Source: Myxococcota bacterium (GTDB lineage Bacteria > Myxococcota_A > UBA9160 > SMWR01). Taken from it: a DNA stretch of 64,000 nt. The notes beneath the pieces are model-generated. The model made no database searches, was not told where the DNA came from, and saw nothing but the letters and a program-made list of their open reading frames with translations. The stretch covers positions 213,826-277,825 of the forward strand of contig JBCCEW010000004.1 in NCBI GenBank assembly GCA_039030075.1. Reading direction: 5' to 3'. The position numbers and the translations under genes were made by a program. Each line of letters begins with the position of its first letter. The first letter of the stretch is position 1. Below are positions 25,785 through 33,905 of the stretch, piece by piece.

Positions 25785-26996
25785 ATGGATCGCATCGACT
25801 ACGCGGGCAGTGTGCACGACGAAGAGGAGGTCGAAGCCGTCCTCTCGGTCCTGCGCGGTGGCGCCACAGCGCTGCGGATCGGCAAACACGTGCGCGAGAT
25901 GGAGCGTCTCGTCGCCGAGTGCTTCGGCAAACAGCGCGGGGTGATGGTGAACTCGGGCTCCTCGGCGCTCTACCTGGCGATCGAGCTGCTCGATCTCGAG
26001 CCCGGCGACGAGATCGTGACGTCGGCGGTCACCTTCTCGACGGACATCGCACCCATGGTGCGCAGCGGCGTGGTTCCCGTGTATGTCGACGTGACGCCGG
26101 ACACGTACCAGATCGACGTCGAGCGCTTGGAGGCCGCGGTCGGACCGCGCACCCGCGCCATCCTGGCGCCGAACCTGATCGGCAACTGCCCCGACTGGGA
26201 CCGCATCCGCGACATCGCCGAACGCCACCAGCTGCGCGTGGTCGAGGACTCCTGCGACTGCTTGGGCGCCACCTTGCGCGGGACGCCGACCGGAACCCGC
26301 TCGGATCTCTCGCTGACGAGCTTCGCGCTCTCCCACATCATCACCGCCGCCGGGACCGGTGGGATGCTGCTCCTCGACGACCCCGAGCTCGCCGACCGGG
26401 CGCTGATGCTTCGACGCTGGGGCCGTCGCAGCGAACCCGCCCTGTTCGGCTCGAAGAAGCGCCAGGCGCGAGACGGCGAGAAGCGCTTCTTCAGCGACGT
26501 CGACGGACTCGAGTACGACGACCTCTTCATCTTCGACGAGGTCGGCTGGAACTTCGAACCGAGCGAGCTGTCGGCGGCCTTCGGCTGCGTGCAAATGAAG
26601 AAGCTGCCGGAGAACCTCGCGCGGCGGCGCCGCAACTTCGATCGGATCACCGCAGGGCTCGGCAAGCGACCCGACGTGTTCGTGCTGCCGCGCGTGACGC
26701 CCGAGGTCGAGACCGGCTGGCACATGGTGCCCTTCCTGATCCGGCCCGAATCGGGTGTGTCGCGGAGCGCGCTCCAGGCGCACATGGAGCGGAACGGCGT
26801 CGACACCCGGATGGTCTGGACGGGCAACGTCGCGCGCCAGCCCGCTTTCCGCGACGCGCCGCACCGGATCGCCCCGGGCGGGCTCGACAACGCCGACCGC
26901 GTCATGGAGTGCGGGCTGATCCTGCCGTGCAACCATGGCATCGACGATGCGGGCTGCGCCTACATCGTCGAGACACTCGACCGCTTCTTCGACTGA
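25785..26996 (+). CDS. DegT/DnrJ/EryC1/StrS family enzyme with His in place of the PLP lysine
   Basis: 403 aa fold-type I PLP/PMP protein of the sugar aminotransferase/dehydratase family. The phosphate-binding GVMVNSGSSALYLAIELL and the PLP-stacking VVEDSCDCLGATLRG are intact. The cofactor-lysine position reads SFALSHIITAAGTGG, with His184 where aminotransferases have Lys. That change is known in 3-dehydrases such as ColD and E1/RfbH, which use PMP for deoxygenation. E1 also needs a [2Fe-2S] cluster, but its cysteines are absent here (LRRWGRRSEPALFGSKKR), so ColD-like chemistry is the better match. GAGGAG precedes the ATG. An SDR follows 20 nt later and may act with it. No other sugar-nucleotide genes are nearby. 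Confidence 0.85.
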   Translation: MDRIDYAGSVHDEEEVEAVLSVLRGGATALRIGKHVREMERLVAECFGKQRGVMVNSGSSALYLAIELLDLEPGDEIVTSAVTFSTDIAPMVRSGVVPVYVDVTPDTYQIDVERLEAAVGPRTRAILAPNLIGNCPDWDRIRDIAERHQLRVVEDSCDCLGATLRGTPTGTRSDLSLTSFALSHIITAAGTGGMLLLDDPELADRALMLRRWGRRSEPALFGSKKRQARDGEKRFFSDVDGLEYDDLFIFDEVGWNFEPSELSAAFGCVQMKKLPENLARRRRNFDRITAGLGKRPDVFVLPRVTPEVETGWHMVPFLIRPESGVSRSALQAHMERNGVDTRMVWTGNVARQPAFRDAPHRIAPGGLDNADRVMECGLILPCNHGIDDAGCAYIVETLDRFFD

Positions 26997-27016
26997 GGCG
27001 GCGCAAGGGAGAACCC

Positions 27017-27760
27017 ATGTTCGATCTTTCGGGACGCCGCGCACTCGTGACCGGCGCCGGCCAGGGCATCGGAGCCGGTATCGCCGCGCATCTGGCGCGC
27101 CAGGGTGCGGAGATCTGGGTGAACGACGTGGTGGGGGAGCGCGCCGAGACCACCGCGAAGGCCATCGTCGCCGAGGGCGGAGCGGCCCAGGCCTGCCCCT
27201 TCGACGTCACCGACCCCGACGCCGTGCGCGCCGCCGTCGGCAAGGAGCACATCGACATCGTGGTGAACAACGCGGGGAACGCCGGTGCACACGTCTTCGC
27301 CCCGACGCCGTTCCGCGAGCAAGACCCGGCGAAGTGGAGCAACGCCCTCGACGTGAACCTCTACGGCGTCCTCCACACCACCCACGCCGTGTTGCCGGGG
27401 ATGGTCGAGCGCGGCTTCGGGCGACTCGTCACGATCGCGTCGGGAGCCGGCGTGGTCGGGCTCCCGATCGGGGTCGCCACCTACGGCGCGGGCAAGGGCG
27501 GCGCGATCGCCTTCATGCGTCACATCGCCATCGAGAACGCGCGGCTCGGGGTCACCGCGAACTCGGTAGCGCTCGGGCTGATGGAGATGACCCAGGTCAC
27601 CGACGCGGCGCTCGTCGAGCAGCTCTCGAAGACGGTTCCGCTCGGAAGACTCGGCACCGGCGACGACATCGGCCCGGCCTGCGTGTGGCTCGCCTCGAAC
27701 GAGGCCGCCTGGGTGACGGGACAGACGCTGCACGTGAACGGCGGGTCGATCACGACCTGA
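27017..27760 (+). CDS. SDR family oxidoreductase
   Basis: 247 aa. It has the TGAGQGIGAGIA cofactor motif, VVNNAGNAG, catalytic Ser in TIASGAGVVG, Tyr/Lys in YGAGKGGA, and the C-terminal WVTGQTLHVNGGS. AAGGGAGA precedes the ATG. It starts 20 nt after the DegT gene in the same direction, so the two are likely co-transcribed. It converges on the next SDR gene with 18 nt between stops. Specificity is unknown. Confidence 0.9.
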   Translation: MFDLSGRRALVTGAGQGIGAGIAAHLARQGAEIWVNDVVGERAETTAKAIVAEGGAAQACPFDVTDPDAVRAAVGKEHIDIVVNNAGNAGAHVFAPTPFREQDPAKWSNALDVNLYGVLHTTHAVLPGMVERGFGRLVTIASGAGVVGLPIGVATYGAGKGGAIAFMRHIAIENARLGVTANSVALGLMEMTQVTDAALVEQLSKTVPLGRLGTGDDIGPACVWLASNEAAWVTGQTLHVNGGSITT

Positions 27761-27778
27761 GACGCGCGGTCGCGAACC

Positions 27779-28549
27779 TCAGGCGTGGATCACGGCGCCG
27801 CCGTCGACCCACAGGGTCTGGCCGGTGATGAAGTCGGCATCCTCGCTGGCGAGGAACGCGACGGCCCTTCCGATGTCGCGTTCGGGATCGCCCTCGCGCC
27901 CGAGCGGGACCGTCGCGAGGTGTCGCTGGAACGTCTCCGGATTCTCGGCGGCCCAGCGCTGGTTCGCCTCGGTCGCAGCCGTCGGACAGACCGCGTTGAC
28001 GGTGATCCCCTTGCGGCCCCATTCGCGCGCGGCGACGCCGGTGAGCGCACGCAGGGCCTCTTTCGCCGCCGCGTAGATCGCGAAACCCGGGGCGCGTTCG
28101 GTGCCCGACATCGAGCAGATGTTGACGACGCGCCCGCGTTCGCTCGCAGACAGATGCGGGTAGCACGCCTGCATGCACGAGAAACTCCCGCGTACGTCCA
28201 CCGCGAGCTGGAGCTCCACCTGTTCCTCGGTGTGCTTCATGAGACTGCGAAAAGCCGTCTCCTGGCGGGCGCCGGTGGCGTTGTTCACCAGGATGTCGAG
28301 GCCGCCGAGGGTCTCGACGGTCTGTGCCACGGCGGCGTCGACCTGGGCGCGGTCGGTGACGTCGCACGGTGGTGCGATCGCGCGGACGCCCAGGGCTTCG
28401 AGATCGCGGGCGGTCGCCGGGCCGGTTTCCGGATCGAGCTCGGCGATCGCGATGTCGGCGCCTTGCTTGGCGAGCGCGAAAGCGATCCCCCGCCCGACGC
28501 CGCGCCCGGCTCCCGTGATGAACGCCACTTTGCCTGCGAGTTTCGTCAC
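27779..28549 (-). CDS. SDR family oxidoreductase
   Basis: 256 aa. Motifs are TGAGRGVGRGIAFALA, ILVNNATGAR (NNAx variant), Ser in ICSMSGTERAP, and Tyr/Lys in YAAAKEAL, ending FITGQTLWVDGGA. The GTG start at 28549 has TGGAGG 5 nt upstream. The frame is open much further upstream but overlaps the next gene. It is the second gene of a leftward SDR pair, 56 nt after the 28.6-29.4 kb SDR. Confidence 0.9.
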   Translation of the reverse strand: MTKLAGKVAFITGAGRGVGRGIAFALAKQGADIAIAELDPETGPATARDLEALGVRAIAPPCDVTDRAQVDAAVAQTVETLGGLDILVNNATGARQETAFRSLMKHTEEQVELQLAVDVRGSFSCMQACYPHLSASERGRVVNICSMSGTERAPGFAIYAAAKEALRALTGVAAREWGRKGITVNAVCPTAATEANQRWAAENPETFQRHLATVPLGREGDPERDIGRAVAFLASEDADFITGQTLWVDGGAVIHA

Positions 28550-28605
28550 CGTACCTCCAGGGCTCCTGCTCAGCCCAGATTTCCCGTTCACCCAAGACTT
28601 CCCGT

Positions 28606-29379
28606 TCACCCCAGATCGAAGGGGAAACGCGTCGACGCGCCGCCGTCGACGACGAGACTCTGGCCGGTGATCCGACCCGCCAGCCCGGAGACCAGGAAGA
28701 GCGCCGCGTGGGCGATGTCCTCGGGAAGGGCCATCCGCGACAGGGTCTCGGGTGTGGGGGCCGGGATCGTGCCGTCGGCCCAGGCCGCCTCGATGCGGGG
28801 CGTGCGCACGGCGCCGGGAACGACCGAGTTCACGCGGATCCCGTGCGGCCACCATTCTTCGGCCGCGGAGCGCACGAGGCTCTGCAGCCCGGCCTTCGCG
28901 GCGCCGTAGGCGGCATGCCGCGCGGAAGAGAACGCGCCGGAGATCGATCCGACCGCGCACAAGGCCCCGGCCGTCTCCGTCCCGATCCAGTGGCGCGCCG
29001 CGCAGCGCGACACGTACCAGTGCTGCTTCAGGTTGAGGGCGAAATCCGCTTCCCAGGTGGCGTCGTCGAGCTCGAGCAGACTGCCCCAGGACGCCCCGCC
29101 GACGATGTTGATCAGCGCGTCGAAGCGTTCGAGGGACCCGGCCGCAGAAGTGAGGACACGCTCGACCTGATCGGCGTCGGTGACGTCGGCGACCGCGCAG
29201 TGCGCACGGTCGGTCTGCGCTGCGAGCTCGTCGCGAACGGCTTCGGCGCGCTCGGCCTCCGCGTCCACGACGCATACTTCGGCACCCGCGGCGACCAGCG
29301 CATGCGCCGCCGCCCGGCCGATCCCCTGCCCGCCTCCGACGACGACGGCTCCGCGTCCCACCATGTCGATCGCCGTCAT
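28606..29379 (-). CDS. SDR family oxidoreductase
   Basis: 257 aa. The cofactor motif is VVGGGQGIGRAAA (GGG replaces the usual TGxxxG start). The NNAG motif is degenerate (LINIVGGAS), while the catalytic Ser (GSISGAF) and Tyr/Lys (YGAAKAGL) are intact, ending GRITGQSLVVDGGAS. The ATG at 29379 has CGGAG upstream; an alternative ATG lies at 29412. It is divergent from an LLM gene 110 nt away. The changed NNAG suggests a specialised substrate, but the enzyme should still be active. Confidence 0.87.
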   Translation of the reverse strand: MTAIDMVGRGAVVVGGGQGIGRAAAHALVAAGAEVCVVDAEAERAEAVRDELAAQTDRAHCAVADVTDADQVERVLTSAAGSLERFDALINIVGGASWGSLLELDDATWEADFALNLKQHWYVSRCAARHWIGTETAGALCAVGSISGAFSSARHAAYGAAKAGLQSLVRSAAEEWWPHGIRVNSVVPGAVRTPRIEAAWADGTIPAPTPETLSRMALPEDIAHAALFLVSGLAGRITGQSLVVDGGASTRFPFDLG

Positions 29380-29489
29380 CGCTTGCTCCGGAAAGCACTC
29401 GTCGGGCGGCACACCGGCGAGGGATAGATCATCCTACCGCAGCCGCAGGCGGGGGAGCCCTCGGGCTGCGCGTTCACGAGGAGTTCGCG

Positions 29490-30386
29490 TTGAAGTTCGG
29501 TATCCGCATCCCCCCGCCCCAGATGGGGCCCGTGTCCGACCCTGAGTTCATTACCCGCTACGTGCAGCTGGTGGAAGCGATGGGCTTCGAGTCGGTCTGG
29601 ACGATCGACCACGCGCTGATGTGCGTCGAGTACGACTCGACCTACCCGTACAAGACGACCGGGCGCACCCCGATCCCGGCCGACGCCGACATGCCCGACC
29701 CGCTGATCCTGATGACGTGGATCGCGGCGGCCACCGAACGCCTGCGGATCGGCACCTCGATGCTGATCCTGCCCCAGCGCCATCCGATCGTGCTGGCGAA
29801 GGAGGTGGCCACCCTCGACCGCTTCGCCGGTGGGCGCATCACCCTCGGCGTGGGCGTCGGGTGGGTACAGGAAGAAACCGAGATCCTCGGCCAGAACTTC
29901 CACGACCGCGGACGCCGCGCAAACGAGTGGATCGAAGTGATGCGCGCGCTCTGGGACCAGGACGTCTCGGCCTATGAGGGCGAGCGTTTTCGCTTCGAGA
30001 ACGTGGTGAGCGCACCGAAGCCGGTACAGGAAGGCGGGATCCCCCTGATGATCGGCGGTCATAGCGAGGCCGCCGCCCGACGCGCGGGACGCTACGGCGA
30101 CGAGTTCTATCCCCACTGGTCGACACGCGGCCCGAACGACGAGGCGTTGGCGACGCTCTGGCCGATCGTCCGCGAAGAAGCCGAACGCGCCGGCCGAGGC
30201 GCCGATGCGGTCTCGCTGACCCTCACCAGTACCAGCGATGCGAAGACCGCCTACGACACCGCCGCCCACTGCCGCGAGCTCGGTGCGGACCGCGTCGTAG
30301 TCTTGCCGCCGAAGGGCCCCCTCGACGGCGCGCTCCCCGAGGAACTCGCCCGCTTCCGCGACGAGGTCATCGCGCCGCTCTCGTAG
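29490..30386 (+). CDS. LLM-class oxidoreductase, F420-type subfamily
   Basis: 298 aa luciferase-like barrel. Signatures are SVWTIDHALM, LRIGTSMLILPQRHPIVLAK, GGRITLGVGVGWVQEE and IPLMIGGHSEAAARRAGRYGD. This pattern fits the group often annotated as a probable F420-dependent oxidoreductase. The start is TTG at 29490 with GAGGAG 7 nt upstream, and the protein then begins KFGIRIPPP as homologues do. No F420 biosynthesis genes are in the window, so the cofactor is uncertain. Confidence 0.87.
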   Translation: MKFGIRIPPPQMGPVSDPEFITRYVQLVEAMGFESVWTIDHALMCVEYDSTYPYKTTGRTPIPADADMPDPLILMTWIAAATERLRIGTSMLILPQRHPIVLAKEVATLDRFAGGRITLGVGVGWVQEETEILGQNFHDRGRRANEWIEVMRALWDQDVSAYEGERFRFENVVSAPKPVQEGGIPLMIGGHSEAAARRAGRYGDEFYPHWSTRGPNDEALATLWPIVREEAERAGRGADAVSLTLTSTSDAKTAYDTAAHCRELGADRVVVLPPKGPLDGALPEELARFRDEVIAPLS

Positions 30387-30398
30387 GCGGAGCGGCGC

Positions 30399-30866
30399 TC
30401 AGTCGGAAGCGCGCGGCGCCAACCGGAAGTACCAGGCTTCCTCCGGAGACTTCGACGGACCGCCGCCATACTTCTCCTGGACCCGATCGAAGAGCTCCTG
30501 GGCCAGCTCGGGATCGTTCTCGACGCGCTCGAGTGTCGCCCGGTAGCGACGCCCGTCGATACGCACCACGGCCTCGGGCGACGCCAGGGCCCGCTCGTGC
30601 CAGGTCTTGAACGGCGGGAAGTCCGGATTCGCGGGAACGAAGCCCTCGCTGCCCAGCGCGATGATGCGCGTCGTGCGCGACCGTCCCGCCGACTCGAGCT
30701 CGATCGACTCCACCTCGCGCGCGAAACTCCAGTCGACCTCGCGCTCGTCGACGAGCGCGCCCGAGGTGAGGGGCCCACCGGCGAAGATGCCGACGGGGCC
30801 GTCGAAGAACGCGCAGCCGGAGAGCGTCCCCGCGATCAGCAGGGCAAGTCTGGGATCGAGTCTCAC
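30399..30866 (-). CDS. Small lipoprotein with F420/FMN-split-barrel-like segment
   Basis: 155 aa from a GTG start with GAGAGG upstream. The N-terminal signal ends in the lipobox TLSGC (Cys18). The mature part has TTRIIALGSEGFVPANPDFP and VVRIDGRRYRATLERV, reminiscent of the beta-strand pattern of the deazaflavin-dependent nitroreductase/quinone-reductase group, though weaker. It converges on the LLM gene with 12 nt between stops and is leftward like the next LLM gene. An envelope-anchored accessory protein is likely. The fold call is tentative. Confidence 0.65.
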   Translation of the reverse strand: MRLDPRLALLIAGTLSGCAFFDGPVGIFAGGPLTSGALVDEREVDWSFAREVESIELESAGRSRTTRIIALGSEGFVPANPDFPPFKTWHERALASPEAVVRIDGRRYRATLERVENDPELAQELFDRVQEKYGGGPSKSPEEAWYFRLAPRASD

Positions 30867-30897
30867 GAAGGCCTCTCCCGTTGCCCCCAGGACCGCG

Positions 30898-31866
30898 CTA
30901 GCCGTGGAGCGCTTCCTTCATCGCCGCCAGCTCGCCGGGAACGTCCGGGCCCATCGGCGCGTAGACGATCTCGCCCACGCCCTGGGACTCGAAGGCCTTC
31001 GCGCGCTCGCGTAGGTCTTCGGCCGTGCCGCTGAAGGTGGACGCCCCGACGGCGGGATGGATGTGGCGGCGATCGCGATCGGTCAGCTCATAGATGTGCC
31101 CCTCGTGCACATAGAGATGGCGAGAGGCTTCGGGGAACTTCTCGACCTCGGCGCGCCAGGCGGCTCCGCCCGGCAGCGGGTCGACGGCTTCGGCGCCACC
31201 CGACTCGTACGCCCCGTGATAGACCACCGCGATCGCCGGACCGATCGCTTCGACGACGCGCGGTGACTCGAAGTCTTCGCCCGGCCGCAGCACGGTTCCG
31301 AAGGACAGCAGTGCGGCGTTCTCGACACCTTCGGGAAACACGCCGCCACACATCACGCCGTCACCGATCTCCTTCGCGATCGCGAGCCCGCGCGGGCCGT
31401 TCGCGGCGACGATCAGTGGGACCTCGATCGGGCGCGCCGCGATCAGGCCCTCGGGATGCATCAACTTGCACTGCTTGCCGTCGACTTCCGCTTCCTCGCC
31501 CTGCAACAGCGCGCGCAGCGCCACGACGTAGCGACGCACCTCGTCCCAGCGCATGGCCTGCTGGCCGAAGAGGCAGCGCCCGGTGAAGCCCGTGCCGATG
31601 GCCACCTGCAGGCGCCCGGGCGCCAGGGCTTCGATGGTCCCGATCGCCGCAGCCGTCGTGACGACGTGGCGCAGGCTCGGAATCAGCACGCCGGTACCGA
31701 CGCCGATGCGCTGGGTGCGCTCGACGGTGCGCGCGATCGTCACCCAGATGTCCGCGTAGAGCGCGGGCGAGTCGTAGAACCAGAGGCGCTCGTAGCCCAG
31801 CTCTTCCGCGACGGCCGCGAGCTCGGGCGCCTTCGGACCGGGCGGAAGCGCACACGAGAGTCGCAT
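30898..31866 (-). CDS. LLM-class flavin-dependent oxidoreductase
   Basis: 322 aa luciferase-like protein. It has LGYERLWFYDSPALYADIW, RIGVGTGVLIPSLRHVVTTA, GRLQVAIGTGFTGRC and PLIVAANGPRGLAIAKEIGDG. The ATG at 31866 sits 2 nt after the stop of the amidohydrolase-fold gene, so the two are one operon and translation is likely coupled. The pair is divergent from the region at 33.2 kb. The association of an LLM monooxygenase with a hydrolase-fold partner suggests a two-step degradation of the same substrate; this is inference. Confidence 0.85.
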   Translation of the reverse strand: MRLSCALPPGPKAPELAAVAEELGYERLWFYDSPALYADIWVTIARTVERTQRIGVGTGVLIPSLRHVVTTAAAIGTIEALAPGRLQVAIGTGFTGRCLFGQQAMRWDEVRRYVVALRALLQGEEAEVDGKQCKLMHPEGLIAARPIEVPLIVAANGPRGLAIAKEIGDGVMCGGVFPEGVENAALLSFGTVLRPGEDFESPRVVEAIGPAIAVVYHGAYESGGAEAVDPLPGGAAWRAEVEKFPEASRHLYVHEGHIYELTDRDRRHIHPAVGASTFSGTAEDLRERAKAFESQGVGEIVYAPMGPDVPGELAAMKEALHG

Positions 31867-31868
31867 GG

Positions 31869-32741
31869 CTAGGACTCGACGCCCAGCACGTTCAGCGCGT
31901 TCTCGCGCAGGAACTTCGGCCACACCTCGTCCTTGAACGGCACGTTCGGCATGTCCCGGAAGATCCGCTCGAGGGAGAGGCCCATCGGCCAGTAGCCCGC
32001 GTAGATGATCCGGTCGGCACCGCGCGTGTTGGCGTAGTCGATGATTGCCTGGGGGTAGTGCTTCGGCGCGAAGGCGCTGGTCGAGTAGTAGAGGTTCGGC
32101 CACTTGAGCATCAGCTTCACGGCCAGGTCTTCCCAGGGTTCGCAGCCGTGGCGGAACACGAACTTCAGCTCGGGGAAGTACCAGCACACCTCGTCGACGT
32201 GCTGGACCATCTGCGGGTACATCGGGATTCGCGGCCCGGGCACGCCGGCGCAGCAGAAGATCGCGATGTCGAGCTCCACGCACTTCGCGTAGATCGGGTA
32301 GAACTGCTTGTCGTTGATCGGCACCTGGGGCACGAGGCCGCAGGGGAACGCCCCGACCGAGCGGATGCCCAGCTCCTCGTACTCGCGCACGATGCGGCGG
32401 ACGCCTTCCATCGCCTCGTTGGGGTTGGCCTGACCCTGCGGAATGAAGCGATCCGGGTGCTGCTTGACGGCGCGCACCGAGACTTCGTTGTCGAGGGATA
32501 CCCCGATCAAGCCCTTCTCGATGCCGAACTCGTCCATCTTCTGCAGCGTGTACTTGATGTAGTCCTCGTGGGACCCGGTCTTCGGCACGTCCTTGAACAT
32601 GTATTCGACGGGAAAGTCGAACTGGTCGAGGCTCTGTTTGTCCCGGAACAAGGGCCGCATGAAGTCGTAGGTGGCGGGTTGGTTCGGGCTCGGGATGCCG
32701 ATCATCGTGTCGACGATCGCGACGTCCTTGGGCATGGGCAT
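31869..32741 (-). CDS. Amidohydrolase-2-fold protein with degenerate metal site
   Basis: 290 aa TIM-barrel protein of the amidohydrolase_2 group. The ATG at 32741 has GGAGG at 6 nt spacing. The N-terminal DxHxH-type metal motif is replaced by IVDTMIGIP. The strand-5-like His is present in VFRHGCEPWED. The usual C-terminal Asp of GSDYP/GTDYP is replaced by YAGYWPMG. Several metal ligands thus appear missing, although the frame is intact and the rest is well conserved. It could act without metal, as some decarboxylase-like relatives do, or serve a non-catalytic role. First gene of the leftward pair with the LLM enzyme. Confidence 0.78.
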   Translation of the reverse strand: MPMPKDVAIVDTMIGIPSPNQPATYDFMRPLFRDKQSLDQFDFPVEYMFKDVPKTGSHEDYIKYTLQKMDEFGIEKGLIGVSLDNEVSVRAVKQHPDRFIPQGQANPNEAMEGVRRIVREYEELGIRSVGAFPCGLVPQVPINDKQFYPIYAKCVELDIAIFCCAGVPGPRIPMYPQMVQHVDEVCWYFPELKFVFRHGCEPWEDLAVKLMLKWPNLYYSTSAFAPKHYPQAIIDYANTRGADRIIYAGYWPMGLSLERIFRDMPNVPFKDEVWPKFLRENALNVLGVES

Positions 32742-33176
32742 GGGGGTCCTCCGCGGCGCGCGATCCTATCACAGGGGTTTTCGCGGCTCGGCGGGCGTCT
32801 CACGGATGCGCAGCACACCTCGCCTGGGGCCCGATGACCCACCCGCCGCGACGACCTGGGGCGGCCCGCCCCAGCCGCTGTGCGTAGGATCGTGCACAGC
32901 CCGCACCAGGAGTCCCGCCGCGCGTCGCCGGCTCGGCTCGAAAGCCGCGTCCGTACTGGGTTTCCGGGTTCCTTCGAAACATCTCGACGCGACGCGTCGT
33001 ACTGGCATACGGGCTGCAATGGGTCCGGGCGTGTCCGCGATCGTTCCGGGTCTCCTCTACCGGCCGGATCGCAGCGCGGCACGAACCCGGGTGCGCCGGA
33101 GTTCCCCACGAAGTCCCCGTGCACCCCTTACCGGCACGTTCTCCGATCCGAGACGTGACCCACAGGAGCTGGACCC
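32742..33176. other. 435-bp intergenic region, no supported gene
   Basis: It lies between divergent genes. Open frames here have no credible starts or homology and are rejected. A perfect hairpin CTGGGGC-GGCCC-GCCCCAG is at 32856-32874, without a T-tract. The promoters of the leftward amidohydrolase-LLM pair and the rightward small membrane protein must be here, but I cannot pick convincing -35/-10 elements. Confidence 0.6.
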
Positions 33177-33440
33177 TTGAAGAACGATCGCGTGTTCACG
33201 CTGTACGCACTGACCCTCCTGCTGATCGGCGGCGGCATGATCACGGCAGCCATCATGATGGGACTCGCCACAGTGCCCAGCACGGGCATCTTCCTCGAAC
33301 ACCTCGCGCTCGGTCTGGGCGTCCGGGCCGCGTACAAGAGCTTCGGCGGCTTCGACTGGCTCTACGAACTCGCCGACTGGGCGGGCTTCTACGAACTCGA
33401 AGCGACCGCACCGAACACGGGCGCCGAGGTGCCCGCCTGA
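33177..33440 (+). CDS. Small single-pass membrane protein of unknown function
   Basis: 87 aa from a TTG start with AGGAG about 9 nt upstream; a GTG at 33192 is an alternative. Residues ~6-33 form a hydrophobic helix (LYALTLLLIGGGMITAAIMM). A short polar tail with several aromatic residues (FGGFDWLYELADWAGFYELE) follows. I do not recognise the family. It is followed 31 nt later by a convergent membrane protein gene. Confidence 0.55.
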   Translation: MKNDRVFTLYALTLLLIGGGMITAAIMMGLATVPSTGIFLEHLALGLGVRAAYKSFGGFDWLYELADWAGFYELEATAPNTGAEVPA

Positions 33441-33471
33441 GCGATGCGCGCGGCCCCTGCGCCGCGCGCCC

Positions 33472-33798
33472 TCACTCCCCTCGGGCCTTCTCGGAGACGG
33501 CGTCCGCTTCGGCGGACGTCGCGTCTTCGCCCGAGTCGTCCCGCGTCTTCCAGAACGCCGACGACTCCTCGCGCACGCGTCGCAAGAGCCGGCGCGCCCA
33601 CTCGAACTCTAGGGCCAGGATGCCGAGACCGGCCGGGATCACCAGGAAGGCCGGACCCGGCAGGAGGAGCATCGCGGTGCCGACGGCGAGCACCGAAATG
33701 CCGAGGACGAAGACGACGAAGCGCCGCACCAGCCGGTAACCGTCGGCGAGCAGCTGGCCCGTTCCGGAGGTCTCGGGAGTTCGGTCGCTGGATTCCAT
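33472..33798 (-). CDS. PGPGW-family inner-membrane protein
   Basis: 108 aa. Two closely spaced hydrophobic segments (about residues 27-45 and 48-66) surround LLLPGPAFLVIPAGLGILAL, the signature of the putative transmembrane PGPGW family. It is followed by the typical FEWARRLLRRVRE amphipathic helix and an acidic tail. The start is taken at the ATG at 33798, where the protein begins MESSDRTPE; no strong Shine-Dalgarno is seen. The family has no established function. Confidence 0.7.
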   Translation of the reverse strand: MESSDRTPETSGTGQLLADGYRLVRRFVVFVLGISVLAVGTAMLLLPGPAFLVIPAGLGILALEFEWARRLLRRVREESSAFWKTRDDSGEDATSAEADAVSEKARGE

Positions 33799-33905
33799 CG
33801 CGCGACGAGCGTAGCCGTTCGTCGTTAGGAGCGAGGACGCAAGGGGCTCCGAGGCGTGCCGACCGACGAGCGCCGGCCGGCACGCACGAAGCCCACGGCA
33901 CGTGC

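Noticed and set aside
32671-33180. 169-aa frame in the 32.7-33.2 kb intergenic region
   Set aside because: Arg/Pro-rich without domain or good start, and begins inside the antisense of the amidohydrolase gene.
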